DNA of 64,000 bases from an uncultured Christensenellaceae bacterium (GCA_905234985.1 CAJOJQ010000004.1:51592-115591), one strand, 5' to 3'; shown: positions 34,891-44,015, counted from the first letter of the stretch. Translations and numbers: made by a program. Notes: a model not told the origin generated them from the sequence alone.

Positions 34891-36042
34891 ATGGTCTACC
34901 TGAATCAGGCGGCGACCACCTGGCCCAAACCGCCCTGCGTGCTGGAAGCTCACGCATCGGCCCTTGCCGCCGTCCCCGCCGGACAGTTTCGCGGCGGCGC
35001 GCCGGAGGAGGGGCGGGACGTGATGGACGGCTGCCGGAACCTCCTGGGCCGGATCCTGGGCATTTCGGATACGGGAAATGTCTTTTTTTCCTCCGGCGCC
35101 ACGGATTCCGCCAACGCGGTGATTTACGGGCTGCCATTGAAGGGCGGGCGCGTACTCGCCACGCAAACGGAACACAACAGCGTCCTTCGCCCCCTGATGA
35201 ACCTCAAGGACCGGGTGGGCCGGGTGGATATCGTTCCCTGCGGCGCGACGGGCCGTGTGGACGCGGAAACGGTGGAGGCCATGCTGGACGCGGATACCGC
35301 CGCCGTGTTCCTGAATCATTGCTCCAACGTAACCGGCGTGATCCAGGACGTGCGGGCCATCGCCCAGGCCGCTCATCGGCACGGCGCGCTGCTGGTGCTG
35401 GACGCGGCGCAGAGCGCGGGCTGCATTCCGATAGAGGCGGAGGCCTGGGGCGTGGACGCGCTGATTTTCACCGGACACAAGGGTCTGTTCGGCGTTCAGG
35501 GAACGGGCGGGTATTACGTGCGAAAGGGCGTCCCCTTTTCGCCGTACCGATATGGCGGCACAGGCCGCGACAGCCGTCGGCTGACCTATGAGGCGGGGGA
35601 CTACGAATACGAACCGGGCACCCAAAACCTGCCCGGCATCGCGGCGCTGGCCGCGGGCGCGGCCTATGTGCTGCGGGAAGGCGTGGAGCAAATCGCGCGC
35701 AAAGAACAGGCGCTGCTGGAAAGACTGCGGCGCGGCCTGGAAGCCCTGGAGCGAGTCAGGCTGTACGGGGACAGCGGCTCCGGCGGCCCCGTATTGAGTT
35801 TTACCATCGACGGCCTGAAGCCCGCCGACGCGGCCTATATGCTGGAGGGCGCGTTCGGCATCCGGGTGCGGGCCGGGCTGCACTGCGCGCCGCTGATTCA
35901 CCGGGCCATCGGCACGGAAGCGTGGGGCACGGTGCGCGTAAGCGTTTCCAATATGAATACCGAAGCGGAGATGGACTGCCTGATCGAGGCTGTGCGGCAA
36001 ATCTGCTCCGGCATGGAGGCTGTGCATGCGGATCGTGGATAA
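34891..36042 (+). CDS. Class V aminotransferase, cysteine desulfurase family
   Basis: A 383-aa PLP enzyme resembling NifS/SufS-like proteins of Firmicutes (the group annotated as cysteine desulfurase family in gut clostridia). It begins with MVYLNQAATTWPKP. The PLP-binding Lys is in FTGHKGLFGVQG, and the Asp/Gln pair is in LVLDAAQSAG. The sulfur-accepting Cys is in RAGLHCAPLIHRAIGT, so it should be able to take sulfur from cysteine. The track ORF starts at 34507 inside the previous gene; the real ATG at 34891 matches the family start. It is coupled to the isomerase-like gene before it and overlaps the small gene after it. A sulfur-transfer enzyme inside a pectin operon is unusual. Confidence 0.88.
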   Translation: MVYLNQAATTWPKPPCVLEAHASALAAVPAGQFRGGAPEEGRDVMDGCRNLLGRILGISDTGNVFFSSGATDSANAVIYGLPLKGGRVLATQTEHNSVLRPLMNLKDRVGRVDIVPCGATGRVDAETVEAMLDADTAAVFLNHCSNVTGVIQDVRAIAQAAHRHGALLVLDAAQSAGCIPIEAEAWGVDALIFTGHKGLFGVQGTGGYYVRKGVPFSPYRYGGTGRDSRRLTYEAGDYEYEPGTQNLPGIAALAAGAAYVLREGVEQIARKEQALLERLRRGLEALERVRLYGDSGSGGPVLSFTIDGLKPADAAYMLEGAFGIRVRAGLHCAPLIHRAIGTEAWGTVRVSVSNMNTEAEMDCLIEAVRQICSGMEAVHADRG

Positions 36043-36316
36043 GGTTCCTTCCCGGGAACGCTGCGCCGAAGCGGGCTGGTACGCCTGGGATTTTGTGCTG
36101 GATCAGCCCATGGACGACGATTTTATCCTGTCTCTGCGTCCCCTGGGCAGCTTCCTGTATCTGCAATCGCTGTCCAAGCCGTTTTTTAGAATCGAATCCC
36201 AGTACCTTTTTATCAAGGGCCTTCGGGGAGATTCCTTCTTCCGCGTGGCGGTACACGGCGCGTACCCGGAAAAGGCGGCGGAGGTGGAGGCGCTGGTAGC
36301 CCGGACAAAACCGTGA
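36026..36316 (+). CDS. Small protein of unknown function (96 aa)
   Basis: I do not recognise this protein. It overlaps the end of the cysteine-desulfurase-like gene by 17 nt and follows in the same direction, which supports it being real and co-translated. It is 96 aa with a mixed charge pattern, no signal peptide and no membrane helix. SLRPLGSFLYLQSLSKPFF is its most hydrophobic part. It contains one Cys near the N-terminus (RERCAEAGWYAW). Small carrier proteins often accompany cysteine desulfurases, but it does not resemble the DUF3343 or TusA types I know. A sulfur-carrier or partner role is speculation. Confidence 0.6.
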   Translation: MRIVDKVPSRERCAEAGWYAWDFVLDQPMDDDFILSLRPLGSFLYLQSLSKPFFRIESQYLFIKGLRGDSFFRVAVHGAYPEKAAEVEALVARTKP

Positions 36317-36366
36317 AATCATCCATTCGTTATCCTTTTCAATCATTTTGACGGGAGGTTCAAGCT

Positions 36367-38682
36367 ATGCTGATAGCGCTTCACAGACCCGAACGAAAAA
36401 TCCTGGAAACCCGGTTATCAGATTGCGGCGCGGTGCTTCGCAGCGAATACGGCTGCCTGCGGCTTCAGGCATACGAGCGGGGCATTCTGCGCGTCACCTT
36501 CACGCGGGGCGAATCGTTCCCCGAAGCCAGCCCGTTTCTCTTGGGCCGCGCCCCGGCGCCGCTGGCCGGCGCGGGGGAGGACGAAGCGTTCGTTTCCGTA
36601 TCCACCGGCGCGCTGCGCGCCCGCGTATCCAAAGCCACCGGCGTTCTTGAAACCTTTGACAGCCGCGGGGAGCCGGTGTTTGCCGAAGGGGGGCTTCGTA
36701 CCCTGGAGGCTTTTGACGCCCGCGTCATCGACCGAAGCCGTCCCGCCGCCGCCGAGCGGGTGGAAACCGCCGACGGCGTGAAGCTGCGGGTGCGGGAAGC
36801 GGATAAGATCGAATATAAACGGCTCTTCCGGGCGCGCCTGCCGCTGGCTTTCCGGGACGGCGAGGCGCTGTACGGCCTGGGACAGCCGGAGAGCGGGCCT
36901 GCCAATCTGCGCGGAAGAACGCTGTATCAGTGCCAGACCAACAAATCCATCGCCCTGCCTTTTCTGGTGTCTACGGGGGGTTACGGGCTGCTGATCGACT
37001 GCGGATGTCCGTTCATCTTCAGCGACGGCGGCGCTCCGGAAGGGGCGTACCTGTACTTCTCCGCCGTGGAGGCGCTGGATTACTATATCATCCCCGGCTC
37101 CTGCGAGGACGCGGTGCGGGGCTATCACTATCTGTCGGGGAATCCTTCGCTGCCCCCCGCCTGGCTCTTCGGCTACATCCAGTCCCAGGAACGCTATGAA
37201 ACCGCGGAGGAACTGCTTTCCGTTGCCCGGCAATACCGGGAACGGGGCATCGGGCTGGACTGCGTGGTGCTGGACTGGTGTTCCTGGAAGGACGGCCACT
37301 GGGGCCAGAAATCCTTTGATGAAGAGCGCTTCCCCGATCCGCTTGCCATGACGGAAGCGCTGCACGCCATGGACGCTCGCCTGATGGTTTCCGTTTGGCC
37401 CAACATGAATCCCTGCACGGAAAATTACGTGGAATTTAAAAAGAAGGGCCTGCTGCTGCCGGGCGGCGAGCTGTACGACCCCTTGAATCCCGACGCCCGC
37501 GCCCTTTATTGGGAACAGGCCCGACGCGGACTGTTTGACATGGGCGTGGACGCCTGGTGGTGCGATTCCTCCGAACCGTGGTCCAGCGAATGGGAACGGG
37601 AGGAAGCGCCCGTGATGAGCGAAGTTTACCAGGAAACCGCCCGCACAGCGGCGGAAGCCATCGGCGCGGACAAGGGCAACGCCTATGCCTTTTATCACGC
37701 CATGACCATGTGGGAGGGCCAAAAACGGACGGGCAGCGAAAAGCGCGTCGTGAACCTGACCCGCAGTGCCTGGCTCGGCCAGCAGCGCTTCGGCACGGTG
37801 ATGTGGTCCGGCGATATTTCGGCGAAGTGGGAAACGCTGAAAAAGCAGATCGCCATCGGCCTGGATTTCAGCGCTTCGGGGATGCCCTACTGGACGCAGG
37901 ATATCGGCGGTTTCTTTGTCAAGCGCGGCAAGCCGTGGTATTGGGACGGCGATTTTGACGCGGGCTGGGACGACCCCGAATATCGGGAGCTGTTCGTACG
38001 CTGGTATGAATACGCGGCGTTCCTGCCGGTATTCCGGGGGCACGGCACGGATATCCGAAGGGAGTTGACCTGCTTAAGCGGCGCGGAATACGAAGCCGTC
38101 CTTCGTTCCAACCGGGCGCGGTACCGCCTGTTGCCTTATCTGTACTCCATGGCGGGCCGCATCGCCATGGAGGGCGGCGTTATGATGAAGCCGCTGGGCT
38201 TTTACGCGCCGGATGACGCCCGCGCCAAAGAGATCGACGATGAATTCCTGCTGGGGGATGATTTGCTCGTTTGCCCGGTGACGGACTATCTGGCCCGCGC
38301 CCGAACGGTATACCTGCCCCGGGGCGAATGGTGTGAGCTGCACACGGGACGGCGGCTGGCGGGCGGCGCGGATTACGCGGTGGACGCGCCGCTGGACGCG
38401 CTGCCGGTGTTTGTGAAAGCCGGTGCGGTGCTGCCTGTGGCGGATAAAAGCACCTGCGCCCGGGAAGCGCTGGAGAAAGCGCCGGCGCTGTGGGTATTCC
38501 CCGGCGCAGACGGGAAACTGACGCTCTACAGCGACGCGGGCGACGGCAGCGGCTGGGAAAAGGGCGAATATTCCCTGAAAACCTATCTGTGGAACGACGC
38601 GGCGCGCCGCCTGACAGACGAGGACGGAAGAGCGGTTCCCTTTTCTGTTATTGATTCAGAAAATCCTTCCGCATGGGGGTGA
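36367..38682 (+). CDS. GH31 alpha-xylosidase/alpha-glucosidase-family enzyme
   Basis: A 771-aa GH31 enzyme with an N-terminal beta-sandwich domain and TIM barrel, predicted cytoplasmic. The nucleophile Asp is expected in DAWWCDSSEPW and the acid/base Asp in MWSGDISAKWETL. GMPYWTQDIGGFF is the common barrel motif. CVVLDWCSWKDGHWG begins the barrel. The WWxDxxE arrangement is often seen in alpha-xylosidases, but other GH31 activities share it. It ends the + strand operon, and its 3' end overlaps the convergent cupin gene by 35 nt. Confidence 0.92.
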   Translation: MLIALHRPERKILETRLSDCGAVLRSEYGCLRLQAYERGILRVTFTRGESFPEASPFLLGRAPAPLAGAGEDEAFVSVSTGALRARVSKATGVLETFDSRGEPVFAEGGLRTLEAFDARVIDRSRPAAAERVETADGVKLRVREADKIEYKRLFRARLPLAFRDGEALYGLGQPESGPANLRGRTLYQCQTNKSIALPFLVSTGGYGLLIDCGCPFIFSDGGAPEGAYLYFSAVEALDYYIIPGSCEDAVRGYHYLSGNPSLPPAWLFGYIQSQERYETAEELLSVARQYRERGIGLDCVVLDWCSWKDGHWGQKSFDEERFPDPLAMTEALHAMDARLMVSVWPNMNPCTENYVEFKKKGLLLPGGELYDPLNPDARALYWEQARRGLFDMGVDAWWCDSSEPWSSEWEREEAPVMSEVYQETARTAAEAIGADKGNAYAFYHAMTMWEGQKRTGSEKRVVNLTRSAWLGQQRFGTVMWSGDISAKWETLKKQIAIGLDFSASGMPYWTQDIGGFFVKRGKPWYWDGDFDAGWDDPEYRELFVRWYEYAAFLPVFRGHGTDIRRELTCLSGAEYEAVLRSNRARYRLLPYLYSMAGRIAMEGGVMMKPLGFYAPDDARAKEIDDEFLLGDDLLVCPVTDYLARARTVYLPRGEWCELHTGRRLAGGADYAVDAPLDALPVFVKAGAVLPVADKSTCAREALEKAPALWVFPGADGKLTLYSDAGDGSGWEKGEYSLKTYLWNDAARRLTDEDGRAVPFSVIDSENPSAWG

Positions 38683-38983
38683 AGATATCCAGCAGCACGC
38701 CCTTTTCCAGGCAGACTGTGCCGTGGGGGAGATTGGAGGGCACCACGATGGAATCGCCGGGGGCTAATTCCACGGCTTTGCCCTCCACCGAGTAGCTGAA
38801 TTTGCCGGACAGCACATAGCTGCATTGGGTGTGGGGATGGGTGTGGACAGCGCCGACGGCGCCAGTTTCAAAGGAAACTTCCACCGCCATGAGGTTTTCG
38901 TCGTAGGACAGGACGCGCCGGGTGACGCCGCCGCCTAAATCAATCAGCTTTTGGTCATCGTGAAGAGCAACTTTTCCTTTCAT
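38648..38983 (-). CDS. Cupin-domain protein
   Basis: A 111-aa single-domain cupin. The two metal-binding motifs are visible: HTHPHTQCSYVLSGKF (motif 1, His residues and downstream residue) and PGDSIVVPSNLPHG (motif 2). Such small cupins bind a metal and can act as sugar isomerases, mutarotases, dioxygenases or sensors. The start overlaps the GH38 stop by 4 nt (ATGA), so it is translationally coupled to the mannosidase. Its 3' end runs 35 nt into the convergent GH31 gene, which leaves no room for a conventional terminator. Confidence 0.88.
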   Translation of the reverse strand: MKGKVALHDDQKLIDLGGGVTRRVLSYDENLMAVEVSFETGAVGAVHTHPHTQCSYVLSGKFSYSVEGKAVELAPGDSIVVPSNLPHGTVCLEKGVLLDIFTPMRKDFLNQ

Positions 38984-41982
38984 GCCTGCATTTCCTCCTT
39001 TTTCAGCGGGACGCCCACTGTGATGATTTCAAAGGGCGAAACATAGATGCTGCTGAACGATTCCTCGTCCGCATCCTCCAGCATATTCATAAGGTATACG
39101 TCTTCCGGGAAGCGCACCAGCCTGCGGCTTCCGTCCTGTTCGGACAGGCGCAGCACGATATATTTTTCGTTTTCTGATACCTTCATGCTTTGCAGCCACA
39201 GGCCGCTTTCGCAAAGGGCCTTGCGCCACGCTTCGGGTATGTTCGGCGCGGCCTTGGTGAGCGGCACGTTATAGGCGAAGGCTAATTTGTTGATCCCCGC
39301 CTGTACCGCGTCGCCCTCGTGGGGCACGATCAGGTATTTGATGAAATGCTTTCCCATATCGCTGGTGATGTCGGGCCGGATGGTGGAGCGCAGCAGGCTC
39401 AGGCTCACTTCGCCGTCCTCGATGCCCACGCCGTACTTGCCGCTGTTGACGATAGCCACCCCCGCGCCGGTTTCGGAAAGATCGAACCACTTGTGATGAC
39501 AGACCTCGAAGCGGGCCTGCTCCCAGGTGGTGTTTTTGGTTAGCGACCGCTTGACGAACCCCGCACTGGTATCGCAGACCAGCTCCCGGGTCAGGATGTT
39601 GGGGCCGAAATTCACCTTCATCAGCCGGTGTTTTTCCTGCCAGTCCACGATGTGTTCCACCTCGATGGCCCGGCTGTCCCGGAACAGGCGGATCACCATG
39701 CGCCAGGCGCTCTTTTCCGTGGCGAAATCCACGGTGAACTCGGCGGATACGCCGTCCAGGTAGGTCAGGCGCGCTTTTTCCGTCACCGGGAGGTCGATTT
39801 CAACGTCCTTGTAATTGGGCAGGATGTCCCAGGCGTCGTACATGCCGGGGTTGTCGGCCCACAGGTGCAGCTTGTTAAAGCCCCGATCATCCCGCACCCA
39901 TTGACGGCTGCCATCTTTCTCCCACCAGGAGGCGATGCTGCCGTCTTTTTTCAGGCACAGGCGGTACAGGGGCGTATCAATGAGCAGATCGCCCTCATCA
40001 CGAACACGGGAAACGGTGAGCCAGTTTTCTTTGCCTGTCAGCGGCTTCACCGTTCCGACGGTCAGCCCGGGCAGATGGGGCCGCGCCCAGAAGCCCTTCA
40101 CGCCCTCCCGAAGGATGGGGCCGTTTTCGTCGGGGATAAAGGTAAGCGCCTCCCGATCAAAGGGCAGGGAATTGAAGTATTGATTGGCCGTGTGTTTTGC
40201 CAAAATCGCGTCCAGCTTTTGGTCGATCTCCGCGTAATCCGCCATGGCGTCCTCGTACACGGGATGGATGTGGGAACCGGGCAGGATATCGTGGAACTGG
40301 TTCAGCAGCAGCTTTTTCCAGCATTCCCGAAGCGTTTCGGCGGGATAGTCCGCGCCGTTCCAGGCGGCGATAGCGCAGAGCATTTCCGCTTCCCGGAGCT
40401 TGAATTCCAGGGTCCGGTTCATCTTTTTCAGATTGGATTTGGTGGTGAAGGTACCCCGGTGCATTTCCAGGTATAATTCCCCGTCCCAGACGGCCAGTTT
40501 TTTGTTGTCCTTCAAATTCTTATGCAGGAAATCCGCCCCACCGGTCAGCTCGATTTTGGGCATCACCGATACTTTGGGGAACCGCCGCGCCATTTCCAGC
40601 ATTTCTTCCGTCACGCCGCTGCCCCCGTCGCCGTAGCCGTACATGGACAGGGTCTGGCCTCCCACCTCCTTATCCTGGTAGGCTTCCCAGTTTTCCTGGA
40701 TCTGGCTGGGCATGTTCCAGGTGATGAAGTGGGTGGGGGGCACGCAGGCGTAAACGGCGCTCCCGTCGATACCCTTCCAGATGAAATTGTTGTGGGGGAA
40801 GCGGTTGGTATCGTTCCAGGTTGACATTTTGTTGGAAACGAAGTAATCCACTTTGGATTTTTTCAGGATCTGCGGCATGATCCAGGAATTGCCGAACACA
40901 TCCGGCAGCCAGGCGTTATCCACGGTTTCGCCGAACTTTTCCCGGAAATAGTGCTGGCCGTACAGGAATTGGCGGATGAGGCTTTCGGCGGCGGGCACGT
41001 TGCAGTCCGGCTCCACATACATGGCCCCCACCGGCTCGAACTGGCCGGAAGCGATTTTTTCTTTCAGCTCCGCGAAAATGTCGGGATAATATTTTTCCAG
41101 GGTTTCGTAGGTGTACGCCTGGGTGTGGGTATAGCGGAACTCGGGATACTTGTCCATCAGGCGAAGCTGAATCAAAATGGTGCGGGCGTTTTTCTGTACC
41201 GCGTGGATGCGCCGCCAGTAATAGGCGATATCCAAATGGGAATGGCCCACCAGCGCCACGTCGCCGCTGCCCTTGAAATCGGTGTTGGCGTAAATCACCT
41301 TTTCGATGTACGCCGCCGCTTCGTCCACGCCCGCCCAGGTGTCAAAATCCACCTTGTCCAGGGCGCGGCTCAGCTCCGCGAACAGGAATTTGCGATAATC
41401 TTCATTGAAATATTCGCTGTGAGCGATATCCATGAGCAGGATATAATCATAAATCAGGGACTGCACGTTTTCCCGGATGGTACACAGATACGCCCCTTCA
41501 AATATCTGGCGGCAGCCCCGTTTGCCCAAGGCGGCGGGGTTGCGCTCGTCGTCCGGCTTGGAGCGGTTGTAGGCCTCGATTTCAATGGTCAAATCGTCCT
41601 TGTCAATATAAGGATTCAGCAGAATCCTTTCCCGGTTGGGATCGACGCCGCCCACGTATTTTCCGTTGATTTTCACGATCATTTCCGCGGCGGTTTTCAG
41701 GGAAAAATACACGTCCCGGCCCTTAAATTCCGGCGGGATGACGGCATGCCCCTTGATGAACGCGGTGCCGTCGGGAGTGAAATACATATCGCCGTTTTTC
41801 AGGGGCCTTTCCTCACCGTCCAAATACACGTATTCGTTTTCGCTGACCTGGCGGGCGTCCCGGATCGTCAGGTCCGTGATTTCGGCCTTATGCTCATAGA
41901 CGCCCCGCTGGAGCCAATTGAAGCGCAGGTCCGTCCATTCCTCGGGCCGCATGGAGCGGCGCACCACTTTTACATGTGCCAT
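38980..41982 (-). CDS. GH38 alpha-mannosidase
   Basis: A 1000-aa zinc-dependent retaining alpha-mannosidase, the usual size for bacterial GH38 enzymes, with no signal peptide. An N-terminal domain (residues 1 to about 240) precedes the catalytic barrel. GHSHLDIAYYWR gives the zinc-binding His and Asp, and DNAWLPDVFGNSW contains the nucleophile Asp. A large C-terminal beta domain follows. GGGAGGG lies upstream of the ATG. It is the middle gene of a - strand operon: NifU-like, GH38, cupin. The substrate is probably an alpha-mannoside from N-glycan or yeast-type glycan, so it is not part of the pectin theme. Confidence 0.93.
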   Translation of the reverse strand: MAHVKVVRRSMRPEEWTDLRFNWLQRGVYEHKAEITDLTIRDARQVSENEYVYLDGEERPLKNGDMYFTPDGTAFIKGHAVIPPEFKGRDVYFSLKTAAEMIVKINGKYVGGVDPNRERILLNPYIDKDDLTIEIEAYNRSKPDDERNPAALGKRGCRQIFEGAYLCTIRENVQSLIYDYILLMDIAHSEYFNEDYRKFLFAELSRALDKVDFDTWAGVDEAAAYIEKVIYANTDFKGSGDVALVGHSHLDIAYYWRRIHAVQKNARTILIQLRLMDKYPEFRYTHTQAYTYETLEKYYPDIFAELKEKIASGQFEPVGAMYVEPDCNVPAAESLIRQFLYGQHYFREKFGETVDNAWLPDVFGNSWIMPQILKKSKVDYFVSNKMSTWNDTNRFPHNNFIWKGIDGSAVYACVPPTHFITWNMPSQIQENWEAYQDKEVGGQTLSMYGYGDGGSGVTEEMLEMARRFPKVSVMPKIELTGGADFLHKNLKDNKKLAVWDGELYLEMHRGTFTTKSNLKKMNRTLEFKLREAEMLCAIAAWNGADYPAETLRECWKKLLLNQFHDILPGSHIHPVYEDAMADYAEIDQKLDAILAKHTANQYFNSLPFDREALTFIPDENGPILREGVKGFWARPHLPGLTVGTVKPLTGKENWLTVSRVRDEGDLLIDTPLYRLCLKKDGSIASWWEKDGSRQWVRDDRGFNKLHLWADNPGMYDAWDILPNYKDVEIDLPVTEKARLTYLDGVSAEFTVDFATEKSAWRMVIRLFRDSRAIEVEHIVDWQEKHRLMKVNFGPNILTRELVCDTSAGFVKRSLTKNTTWEQARFEVCHHKWFDLSETGAGVAIVNSGKYGVGIEDGEVSLSLLRSTIRPDITSDMGKHFIKYLIVPHEGDAVQAGINKLAFAYNVPLTKAAPNIPEAWRKALCESGLWLQSMKVSENEKYIVLRLSEQDGSRRLVRFPEDVYLMNMLEDADEESFSSIYVSPFEIITVGVPLKKEEMQA

Positions 41983-41997
41983 CTGCTTTCCCTCCCG

Positions 41998-42234
41998 TCA
42001 ATCCTGGTCCCAGAAAAAGGGCTTTTTGCGCACGGGAATCACAGTGACCGTCTGCCCTTTATCTTCTTTGATTTTTTGTTCGATCCAGGCCGTGCAGCGA
42101 TTCAGGATCATGCATTTGGAACATTCCCCCCGGAAAACGAGGGTGAGCCTGTCCCCCTCCAGGGAGTGAAATTCCACCCAGCCGCCGTCGCCCTGGATGC
42201 GGGGGGCCAAAACGGTTTCGATATATTTCTTCAC
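41998..42234 (-). CDS. NifU C-terminal-domain-like protein
   Basis: A 78-aa protein resembling the NifU C-terminal domain that assembles or carries Fe-S clusters. IQGDGGWVEFHSLEGDRLTLVFRG matches the family start, and GECSKCMILNRCTAWIEQ keeps the CxxC (Cys-Ser-Lys-Cys), with an extra Cys five residues on. The start is GTG at 42234, with AAGGAG 11 nt upstream. It is the first gene of the GH38 operon, with a 15-nt gap to GH38. A cluster carrier in a mannosidase operon is unexpected, and the region also holds a cysteine desulfurase-like gene (34891). Whether they cooperate is unknown. Confidence 0.75.
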   Translation of the reverse strand: MKKYIETVLAPRIQGDGGWVEFHSLEGDRLTLVFRGECSKCMILNRCTAWIEQKIKEDKGQTVTVIPVRKKPFFWDQD

Positions 42235-42552
42235 GAAAGGCCACGCTCCTTATCCGTATGAAAATCCTCGCGTTTTCATTATAAACGAAAACGAGCGGGC
42301 TTGGCAAGTCTTTCCTGAACGCGCGGGTCTGCCCGAAAATCAGGGAAACAGGCAATCGTTCCGGTTTTTCGGCGGTTTTTTGTGAAAAGAATGGATTGAT
42401 TCTAATTTGTTATAAATGATTCCATATAACTATCAATATTATATAGATTTTATATTGAATTTTTGTGCAATTTGGATATATAATGAACCATAAAGACATC
42501 GGAACACTTCGGCAGAATCATCCTTCCGATGGAAAAAAAGGAGGAATACGAC
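42235..42552. promoter_or_regulatory. Divergent AT-rich control region with promoter for the third ABC operon
   Basis: No gene in about 318 bp. For the + strand, TTGAAT (42455-42460) and TATAAT (42479-42484), 18 bp apart, are a good promoter, followed by a leader hairpin (CATCGGAA 42497-42504, TTCCGATG 42524-42531) and AAAGGAGG before the SBP start. Closer to the NifU-like gene, CTCGCGTTTTC and GAAAACGAG (about 42269-42296) form an imperfect inverted repeat that could be an operator. The region between is strongly AT-rich. Confidence 0.65.
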
Positions 42553-43896
42553 ATGAAAAGAACGCTTTCCCTTGCGCTTGCATGCATGATGGCACTGGTG
42601 CTGGTACTCTCGGCGGCCCCCGCGCTTGCTGAAAAGACAATCGTCAAATACTGGAGCAACGACCGCCACGACGAAGTGTACATGACCGCCATGATCGAAA
42701 AATTCAATGCCGAGCATGACGACATCGAAATCAAAATGACCATCATGACCGACGATTTCGAGAATTCCATCCTGCTGGCCTATCAGGGCGGCACCGCTCC
42801 TGATCTGGTGGGTCAGAGCATCGATGTGAAGAACTTCGCTGACATCGGCGCCATCGTGAACCTGCGTCCCTACATCGAAAAGGACGAGGAATATCAGAAG
42901 GTCAACGAGCCTTTCTCCCACATGTTTGAAGGCAAGAACGCTATCGGCGATGAAATCTACTGGGTAGCTTCCGGTATTCGTTCCGGCGTGCGCATCGAAT
43001 ACAACAAGGCTCTGCTGGAAGCCTCCGGCTTTGAAGGCATCCCCGCCACCCTGCCTGAATACATTGAAATGGCCAAGAAGATCACCGAAGACGGCGCAAA
43101 GAACGATCCTGTGACCTACGGCATCGGCTTCACCTCTTCTTCTCCCTTTGAACGTCAGCTGGAAATGATGGCTCAGGTCTCCGGCGTGTACTATTATGAC
43201 TATGCCAACGGCAAGTTTGACTTCACTGGCTACAAACCCTTCCTGGAAGCGGGCCGTGAGCTGGTGGCTGTGGCTTATCCCGATCAGCAGGGCGTAGACA
43301 ACATGCGCGCTCAGTTTGCCGCCGGCGCTTTCGCGCTGTGGGGCAACGCTTCTCAGGAAGTCAACGTGTTCACCAACCAGTTCCCCATTGAAGGCTTTGA
43401 ATGGGGCGTAGCTCCCGTTCCCTCCCTGGATGGCCAAATCAAAGGTGCGTTGGAAACCAATCCCAACAAGGGCTACATCATGATGAGCTCCTCCAAGAAC
43501 AAGGATGCTGCTTGGGAAGTGATCAAGTATTTCCAGAGCGAAGAATTCCTGGTTGGTTATATGGAGGGCGGCAATGATCTGCCTATCACTTCCTATATCA
43601 ATGAACGCATTGACCACAGCAAGATGGGCCGCTTGGGAGACTTCTCTTTGCTGGAATATGAATCTGTGTATCCGCAAGTTCCCTCCATCAACCTGACCGG
43701 TGACAACTACCGCACCGTACTGTGGAACGCCATCATGGGCTATGTGGATATCGATGCCGCCATCGAAGACCTGAATACCCGCTACAACCAGTGCTACGAC
43801 GACGATATTATGTACGGCTCCGTGCAGCGTTTGGTCATCAGGGATTACAATCCTCTCCAGCCCTCTGCCGGTACCGCCGAATATCTGGACAAGTAA
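42553..43896 (+). CDS. ABC transporter extracellular sugar-binding protein
   Basis: A 447-aa family 1 solute-binding protein. The signal peptide (MKRTLSLALACMMALVLVLS) ends with PALA/E, and no lipobox is apparent, since the only Cys is too early. The mature protein starts with KTIVKYWSNDRHDEVYM, and GTAPDLVGQ is a common motif near the binding cleft. I chose the ATG at 42553, with AGGAGG about 10 nt upstream; the track start at 42529 lies over the ribosome site. It heads the third importer operon, upstream of GH28 and the 811-aa unknown gene, so an oligogalacturonide or related pectin fragment is a likely cargo (inferred). Confidence 0.92.
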   Translation: MKRTLSLALACMMALVLVLSAAPALAEKTIVKYWSNDRHDEVYMTAMIEKFNAEHDDIEIKMTIMTDDFENSILLAYQGGTAPDLVGQSIDVKNFADIGAIVNLRPYIEKDEEYQKVNEPFSHMFEGKNAIGDEIYWVASGIRSGVRIEYNKALLEASGFEGIPATLPEYIEMAKKITEDGAKNDPVTYGIGFTSSSPFERQLEMMAQVSGVYYYDYANGKFDFTGYKPFLEAGRELVAVAYPDQQGVDNMRAQFAAGAFALWGNASQEVNVFTNQFPIEGFEWGVAPVPSLDGQIKGALETNPNKGYIMMSSSKNKDAAWEVIKYFQSEEFLVGYMEGGNDLPITSYINERIDHSKMGRLGDFSLLEYESVYPQVPSINLTGDNYRTVLWNAIMGYVDIDAAIEDLNTRYNQCYDDDIMYGSVQRLVIRDYNPLQPSAGTAEYLDK

Positions 43897-43904
43897 TTGA
43901 TTCA

Positions 43905-43983
43905 GCGCCGCAAAGGCGCATCAACCAATGCGGAAAGGCCGTCCGCAGCGGACGCGCGAGCATCCCTGCGGATGGCCTTTTCA
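43905..43983 (+). terminator. Two hairpins between SBP and permease genes
   Basis: A short stem (GCGCC 43905-43909 with GGCGC 43915-43919) is followed by a strong one: AAAGGCCGTCCGCAG (43934-43948) pairs with CTGCGGATGGCCTTT (43966-43980), 15 bp with one G-U pair, then a T-rich end. This looks like a real intrinsic terminator within the operon and would reduce permease relative to SBP expression. Confidence 0.78.
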
Positions 43984-44015
43984 ATGGTTTTGAACACGAA
44001 AAGGGGGTTTCGCCT

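Noticed and set aside
42236-42480. AT-rich region checked as a replication origin or CRISPR leader
   Set aside because: No iterons, DnaA-box cluster or repeat-spacer array; only promoter elements and one imperfect inverted repeat.
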